DNA from: Mycocentrospora acerina
Lineage: Eukaryota > Ascomycota > Dothideomycetes > Pleosporales
Assembly: GCA_022701365.1 (NCBI GenBank)
Contig: JAKUHH010000025.1
Span: 372,001-436,000 of the forward strand
DNA: 64,000 nt
Direction of reading: 5' to 3'
The first letter of the stretch is position 1, and the number at the start of each line of letters is the position of its first letter. The translations under genes and the position numbers were made by a program. A model generated the notes under the pieces. That model searched no databases and had not been told where the DNA came from. It was given only the letters and a program-made list of their open reading frames with translations. This document shows, piece after piece, positions 58,453-64,000 of this stretch.

Positions 58453-59017
58453 GGAGAGGTTTTATCTATCATGTGTTCTTGTAACGCCACTTGTTCGTTT
58501 AATGTATCCAGCCGTAATTGTATTGGTACATGTATTGGTGAGCGGGGTGCAAGGTGTTTGCGTCGACACTTTTAGCATATACCCGTCTATATCTATGTAG
58601 GACTAGTTTGTTTTGAAATGGCACTAGTGAAGAATGTGCTTCTGAGAGAAAAACGTCCAGTCGCTCAATTCGATGCTCGTCTATAAGGTCTTGATGCACC
58701 GATGGCTGACAACCCACTCGTCGCCTAAGAAGAAGAAGAAGAAGAAGAAGAAGAAAAAAAGAAAGAAAAAAAGAAAAAAAGAAACATTTTACACATCTAA
58801 TAGAACTCCCCATCATCATCATTATCATCCTCCTCCATCTTTGGTGATAATAGAAAACGTACGCTCATGGAACGTATATGCTGCAACTCCATAACATGCT
58901 CATTGGCACCGTCTATACTTACGAAAAACTTCTTCTTTTTTTTGAAAACATCCCCCTTGTGTTCATCTCCTCCCTCCCTCTCCTTCCGCCTTCTCTTGTT
59001 AACGACACATTCTACCT
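58453..59017. other. Convergent spacer spf45 / mnn9 with AAG microsatellite
   Basis: About 565 bp containing presumed 3' untranslated regions and a purine-rich repeat at 58727-58784; no gene. Confidence 0.6.
58727..58784. repeat. AAG/A-rich microsatellite
   Basis: About eight AAG units run into imperfect GAAA/A-run sequence on the plus strand, in the convergent spacer. Confidence 0.85.
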
Positions 59018-60393
59018 CTATGCATTACCTGGCTTCTCATCCGTGTCGATATGCCAAACAACATAATTGGGCAGACCATAGACTTCGTAGCCCGCACGTT
59101 TCGCCATTTTGGCAAAGCCCTCTGTTTCGGCCTGGTTCTCAAAGGCGTAGCAGGGAAAGTTTATCCCAGAGCGGTGGACGTCTGCTTTTACAATAATGTT
59201 AACGCCACCAATGCCGTCAAGGGGAATTTCTTGGTCCTTGTCGGCGCGCCAGTCGCCCATTTTGGCCATGTAGATGCGGTTTGTTTGGTACTCTTTATAG
59301 CCTAGATTGTGTTAGTTGGGGTTTAGAAAGGAGAACAGAGGAGGTGGTGATGGTTACCTTCGGCAAGGACAATGTCTTTGTCCAGTGTGGCGGCAAGTTT
59401 GAGAGCGCTAGGGGATTCCTGCCAAGAGTTGTAGTCGACTGGTGCGTGTTAGTGAGGTGTGAAGGGAAAGTGAGCGCTTTGAACGTACAGCGGCCTTCAA
59501 TGTCGACCATCTTGCCCTTTTCCTCCTTGTATCTGTGAAACCAGACATCTGTGTTATGTTAGCCCATTGCCTTCATGTGCAAAGGCTGGACACCTACTTG
59601 GAACGAGAATGTCCCTGTTGTGCGCAACAAAATCCTCGATGATCCTCGAAGGGCTGTCGACGATATCCACATCTCTCCAGTATACCCAGCTGTGCTCTGG
59701 CTTCAACGCAGCCGAAAGAAGGTAGTTTCTCGCCTTGCCCAAGGCCTTTCTCCGCGGGCCCTGAGCTGCAAAGCTGTGCCTGTACTCAACATCCTGCGAG
59801 AGAGTAATGCCAAAGTCCTTTTCCACAATCATGGCAGACCTAAAGGCCACCTCTGGGTTGTTCTGCATTCTCTCGAGCTCCAGGGCCAGGGCTGCCACTG
59901 TGTCGTCGGTCGAATCGCCGACTAGAAACGCCAGATCAATCAGGTCGTGGGGGTATGTGAGCTGGGTGAGCAGGTCGAAGTGCTTTGCGAGGTAGAAAGA
60001 AGCGTCGCGGAGTGGGGTCAGGATGAGGACTCGCTCCTTGTTCCTCACTGCGTCGACGGTGGACTTGACGGCATTGAGGTTGACGTGCTCGATGTCGCCG
60101 TTCTTGATTTCAATGGGCTTGTGGTGGTTGAATATGACGGGTGTCTGGAGGTGCCTGTGCCAGTCTTCATTTTCGTTTGCCGTCATGTGCATTGGCGGTT
60201 TGGACGGGCCCCAGCAGTAGAACCTCTGCATCTCGCCGGCAGCCGGCCCCATTGACCGCCACAAGAGCAGCACGGCTGTGAAGATGCCCAGCGACAGCAG
60301 GAAACGTGGACTCCGCACCGTGTGCAGCACCTGGCGCGAGGGCGGCAGCCGTGCTCGGGCCGCCTTCCACGAGTATCCCTTGCCGGCGAGCAT
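59018..60393 (-). CDS. mnn9: Mannan polymerase subunit MNN9
   Basis: MNN9 is a type II Golgi mannosyltransferase that, in M-Pol complexes, extends the alpha-1,6-mannose backbone of N-glycans. Four exons (60393-59598, 59548-59489, 59438-59358, 59301-59018) join in phase to 406 aa. A short cytoplasmic tail is followed by the membrane helix FLLSLGIFTAVLLLW (about 31-45). Signature blocks are MQRFYCWGPSKPPM, TPVIFNHHKPIEI, RVLILTPLRDASFYL, AFLVGDSTDD, KARNYLLSAAL, the catalytic WRDVDIVDSP (DxD-type), and ADVHRSGINFPCYAFENQAETEGF near the end. The same frame stays open for 219 codons upstream through repeats, but the first ATG is 60393, and MLAGKGYSWKAAR matches the family N-terminus. Confidence 0.95.
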
Positions 60394-60852
60394 GTTCAGG
60401 GGGCGTGCGCCCGAGGTGCTCTTGTCCGCCTCGTCGCCCCTGCTCTGGGAGATGCGAATCGACGAGCTCCGGGCGCGCAGTGAATCCGTGTTGCTCCGCT
60501 GGCGCTGCTTCTGGACGGGCGGAAACGAGGACTGTGGTGTCGCCAGCTTGCCTGCGTGTCGCGACCGGCGCGCGAAGCTGGGCAGCAGACAGTAGAGTAG
60601 GCAGTGGCAGTGGCAGTGGCCGTGGCAGCAGGCCAATGGACGGCGACGGTGACGGGGTCGGTGACGGTGACGTTGGCGCTGGCGTTGCGGCTCAGGCTCG
60701 TGTTGTGGGGAAGCGACAGACGAGACGAGTCGCGGGCACGCGCTGTGGGTGGCCGCAAGAAAGATAGACACGGTACGTGCAACTGCGACCGTGCGCCAAC
60801 TGAGAAATAATAGTTGTAACAGTAGTAGTCGTGATTGTAATGATAACGATAG

Positions 60853-61110
60853 CAATAAAAGTTGGAGTTGTAAAAGCAGCAGCAGAAGTTGGAGTTGTAA
60901 CAGCAGCAGTAGTAGTAGTTGGAGTTGTAATAGCAGCAGTATTAGTTGGAGTTGTAACAGCAGCAGCAGTAGTTGGAGTTGTAACAGCAGCAGTAGTAAT
61001 TCAAGTTGGAATAGCAGCAATAGTAATTGTAGTTGCAATGGCAGCAGCAACAGTAGTTGCAGTTGTCAAGGCAGTAGTAGCAATTGTAGGTGCAACAGCA
61101 GCACCACCTC
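60853..61110. repeat. 27-30 bp minisatellite upstream of mnn9
   Basis: The 14-mer AGTTGGAGTTGTAA occurs at 60860, 60887, 60917, 60944 and 60971 (spacings 27, 30, 27, 27), separated by CAGCAGTAG-type triplets; degenerate units continue to about 61110. Confidence 0.85.
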
Positions 61111-62810
61111 TCCCACTGCCTCTGCCCCTCGCAGCAACGCTCCTCATGTTGAAGACTAGCCCTAGAGTCGTTTCTCTACCAGCCACATCTGAGAACTATA
61201 GGATATATATTTAGTTCAGCCTCTGCCTCCTCTTATAGTTGTTTAATTAATCAATTCATCGTGTACACTCCAGTCGCACTTCGTACTCTATCGTTCAACA
61301 CCTCACACGCTTCGCAACATGGAGCAAACAGGACGCTGGCCCGCACTACATAGTATGCTAGTCCAAAACACACACACACGTGCAGAGACGGCAGGCGAGC
61401 CGAGGTGCCCCATTGTAGCCAAGCCTCGCGGCCGTTGACCAAGAGCCTCACCGTTGCTCCGGCCGCTCAACGTCTTCAAACAAAACGCTGCTCGCTGACC
61501 TTGGGCACGTCACCGTCCTGCCCTATGGTCTTGGCGTATGCGGCCCGTTTCAAGGCATTCCGCCGAACACGAGCGTATAATCGTCTGAGCCCCCACCATA
61601 GCCATTGGGGCAAACAAACGACCGCGTACGCCCAGCGTCACGGCAACAAGACCGAGAAAGAGAACGAAGGCTCCGGGTGAGAGCGTGGCCCAGCGCGGCC
61701 CTAGCAGCTCCTGCTGGTTAGCCTCATACGATCTAGGCTCCGCGCATTGCATCGTCTCTGGAGGCCACACAAGACAGACGGGAAGGAATTCGATGCCGAT
61801 TGATCTCGCCCATCTCAGGTGTACTGTTCCCAACCCCTCCACGTGCCAGCCGCAAAACACAACCCAAAGATTGAGAATACCGAGTTGCCTGTCCAATAGT
61901 ACAGCCACGCAGGCCGTCAGAGGACGGAGCTTCGAGCAGTCGCAAGATGATTTGTTACTGTGCAGAGTGGGGCCATAAGCCTTTCACAGGGTTGACGGTC
62001 AACGGTCAATGACATGCTCCAACCTTGGTCTCTCCAATATCGCCATCTCCCCTTGTCGGTATTCATGGCCATCATCTCGTGGCTGCAGTAGCCTACAAGA
62101 CGGACACAACCCCCTATCCAATCAGGGCTGCAGGGGACCAACAGCCTACCGCAGATCAGATGCATAGTCTCGGATAGAATGGGGCATTGCTTCCTACTGG
62201 TGAGTGCTGATAATCCCTGCTCTACACAAGGAGAGATGACACTTTGTATGGTACCAGGACCAAACAACCCAAGGCAGCTCTCCCTGATGCCATATGTTTC
62301 AACGATTTGCAGGAATTCTGTAAGAGAAATACTGTACTATATGCACACATGTTGGGCCTTGTGCAACAGAAAGTGGGGTGTGGGGAATAGTGTTCGAAAA
62401 ACCCGAGCTACCTCATCCACCGAACCTAATATCCGAGCAACATACTATTAGAGCCAGACCAAAGCTGTACATCCGACCGTATGCCTCTCAAGCATGATAA
62501 CGCGTGTCTCTCCCGTCGACTTGGGGCCATGGCGCATGTTCGTTCCCATCGTCTGTCCGAGCTAAAGCGGCAGAAGATGAGGATGCGATAACGCATCGCC
62601 GACCCCTACAGTGACCAATGCACGATCCCATACCCGATATCGTGCGACCAAGTTCGACATCCACCTTTAGAACAGGCAAACGCACATGCACTGCCGGCTG
62701 AACCCTGAACCCTTGATCGATGACTGACATACTGGCACGGATTCCCGTCTCCGCGCTGCCGCTGTCCAATGCTTAATTGCATAGATGCATTCCAGCGATT
62801 GATTGTTGGG

Positions 62811-62817
62811 TATAAAG
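62811..62817 (+). promoter_or_regulatory. TATA box of the right-edge gene
   Basis: TATAAAG lies 142 bp before the ATG at 62953, followed by a C/T-rich leader. Confidence 0.5.
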
Positions 62818-62952
62818 TCAATCTCTCCTTCTCCTCACACACGTAGCATCAGCCTCACCTGCTCTATATAGTTGATCGTTTGCCCTTGGGCTTCAACTTC
62901 TCTCCTCTGCCAGCTTATTTTTTGCGTTTTAGACCGACCAGCTTTAGCCATA

Positions 62953-64000
62953 ATGTTTCAATTCCATCTGCCTAACCCAGCAAAGCTCGGATTCTACAGC
63001 GGACCACGCGAGAACATGGGCTTGATGAATCAGCCGAAATCCGTCTTGTAAGTTTAAATCCGGGAATTTTTTTAGGGTTACGAGCTGATCATGTCCAGTA
63101 TCCCTGAAGCTATAAACTTACCTCCTATTCGCCAGGATCTATCTGATTGTTACGCCTTACAGGACTCTGCCAAGTCGCGAAGGTTATCAAGCTCTTCGGT
63201 TTCATCTTCCAGCCAATCAAACTACCATCCAACTCGCTCCGCATCCCCAGCAACGTCTTCTTGCAGTGTTGAGTTCACTCATGACCACACTATTACTCGT
63301 CATCGCTTGCCCATGCAAATAGGACACGTCCGATACTCTCCCTACCCTGAGCCCCGCGGACTGAATAATCGATGCCCTTCCTGCTTGGAGAGAGGTAACA
63401 CTGTCCTTGTCACATCAGGAGCACGGTGCCTTCAATGCGGTACCATTGTACTTCATCACAAACCAACCCCTGCGACCAAAACATCTCACAAGAAACGCCA
63501 CGACCGAGTCCGTTTCTCTCGCCAAACTTCCCTCGGCATATCCTCCTCCCAAATCGCAAAGTCCGACCGCGAAGCCGGCCGCCGCTATGATCAAACGCTT
63601 GTATTCTCCCTCTTGGAAAACGAACTCTTATCACTTAATCCATCGCTGCCAAAGACTGCTCGACCACGGCAGAGCCACCTGCAAGGAGGGTTGAAGGAAC
63701 TGCGAGGCAACAATGTCTCGGGTGACATCAAGAAGTACAGCAATGTTGAGCCGCTACGGTATGGCAAGATTGACAATCTCGAGGCCGCAGTGTGGGTCAT
63801 TCGTGATTCGACTGCCGTCATTGACGATGTTATTAGGGAGAGAGATGAATTAAGAGATGATGTTGAAAAGTTGCTCAGAGATGGTGCGGATGCCGAGCAA
63901 GTAAAAAAGTTCCTACTCAATCGGATTGTGCGGGATGACTGGTCAGAGAGACTTGGAGAGTCGAAGGGGAGACGTGGAGGGTGCGATTGGGCAACTCCTT
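62953..64000 (+). CDS. Partial unknown protein with a zinc ribbon (3' end beyond window)
   Basis: Exon 1 (62953-63047) codes for MFQFHLPNPAKLGFYSGPR and onward, and joins in phase across a 51-nt intron (GTAAGT, CTGAT branch, CAG) to exon 2, which runs from 63099 to the right edge without a stop (about 332 codons visible). The middle is Ser-rich. Around residues 140-165 is a zinc ribbon: CPSC, 15 residues, then CLQC. Further on are a polar segment and a long charged helix (IDDVIRERDELRDDVEKLL). Function and family are not recognised; the ribbon suggests nucleic-acid or protein binding. The start is the first ATG after a TATA box; the C-terminus is missing. Confidence 0.75.

Larger units (their letters stand above)
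60394..62952. promoter_or_regulatory. Divergent intergenic region mnn9 / right-edge gene
   Basis: About 2.6 kb. Near mnn9 are GGTGAC/GGCAGT-type repeats (60600-60700) and the 27-30 bp minisatellite at 60853-61110. A TATAAAG box at 62811 serves the right-edge gene. Frames around 61510-61908 are open but show no recognisable motif. Confidence 0.55.

Noticed and set aside
61510..61908. 132-codon minus-strand frame with one hydrophobic segment
   Set aside because: No start context, homology or splice partners; hydrophobicity alone is not enough.

Overview
This is nuclear DNA of a filamentous ascomycete, most likely a Dothideomycete of the order Pleosporales (an inference from gene types, short 45-60 nt GT..AG introns with CTRAY branch points, and gene order; no marker gene is present). 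Nineteen complete protein genes, one protein gene cut by the right edge and one tRNA gene can be supported. Nearly all the multi-exon genes reassemble with canonical splice sites and matching phases.

Left housekeeping block (1-5.3 kb): palA/RIM20 (pH signalling) on the minus strand and, divergently, the copper chaperone atx1. Accessory block (about 5.7-25.6 kb, AT-richer, widely spaced): a DJ-1/PfpI-like protein lacking the usual cysteine, a seven-helix fungal rhodopsin-domain membrane protein, a secreted FAD oxidase of the berberine-bridge type, a Zn2Cys6 transcription factor, a secreted CocE/S15-type hydrolase and a DUF6594 membrane protein, followed by 3.5 kb without a clear gene. The secreted oxidase, regulator and secreted hydrolase lie side by side and could form a small substrate-utilisation or metabolite cluster, but no backbone synthase is present.

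Right block (25.6-64 kb) is mostly conserved: coq2 (ubiquinone synthesis) divergent from a JmjC/zinc-finger/AT-hook chromatin protein; a 6-kb gene-free, repeat-rich stretch leading to flbA (RGS regulator of conidiation); chk1 (DNA-damage checkpoint kinase), whose promoter holds three copies of a 31-bp element; an aldo-keto reductase; two fungal proteins of unknown function; tRNA-Leu(CAG); pcs60 (peroxisomal acyl/oxalyl-CoA synthetase with an AKL tail); the splicing factor SPF45; mnn9 (Golgi mannan polymerase); and a partial gene with a zinc ribbon at the right edge.

No complete transposon, CRISPR array or rRNA gene was seen. The most noteworthy observations are the triplicated element before chk1, a splice-competent pseudo-intron inside the chk1 kinase domain, a tandemly duplicated Cys/His module in an unknown protein (52.1-53.8 kb), an upstream ORF whose stop overlaps the hydrolase start as ATGA, a perfect hairpin just downstream of coq2, and a phase-perfect spliced extension of the unknown gene at 47-48 kb.
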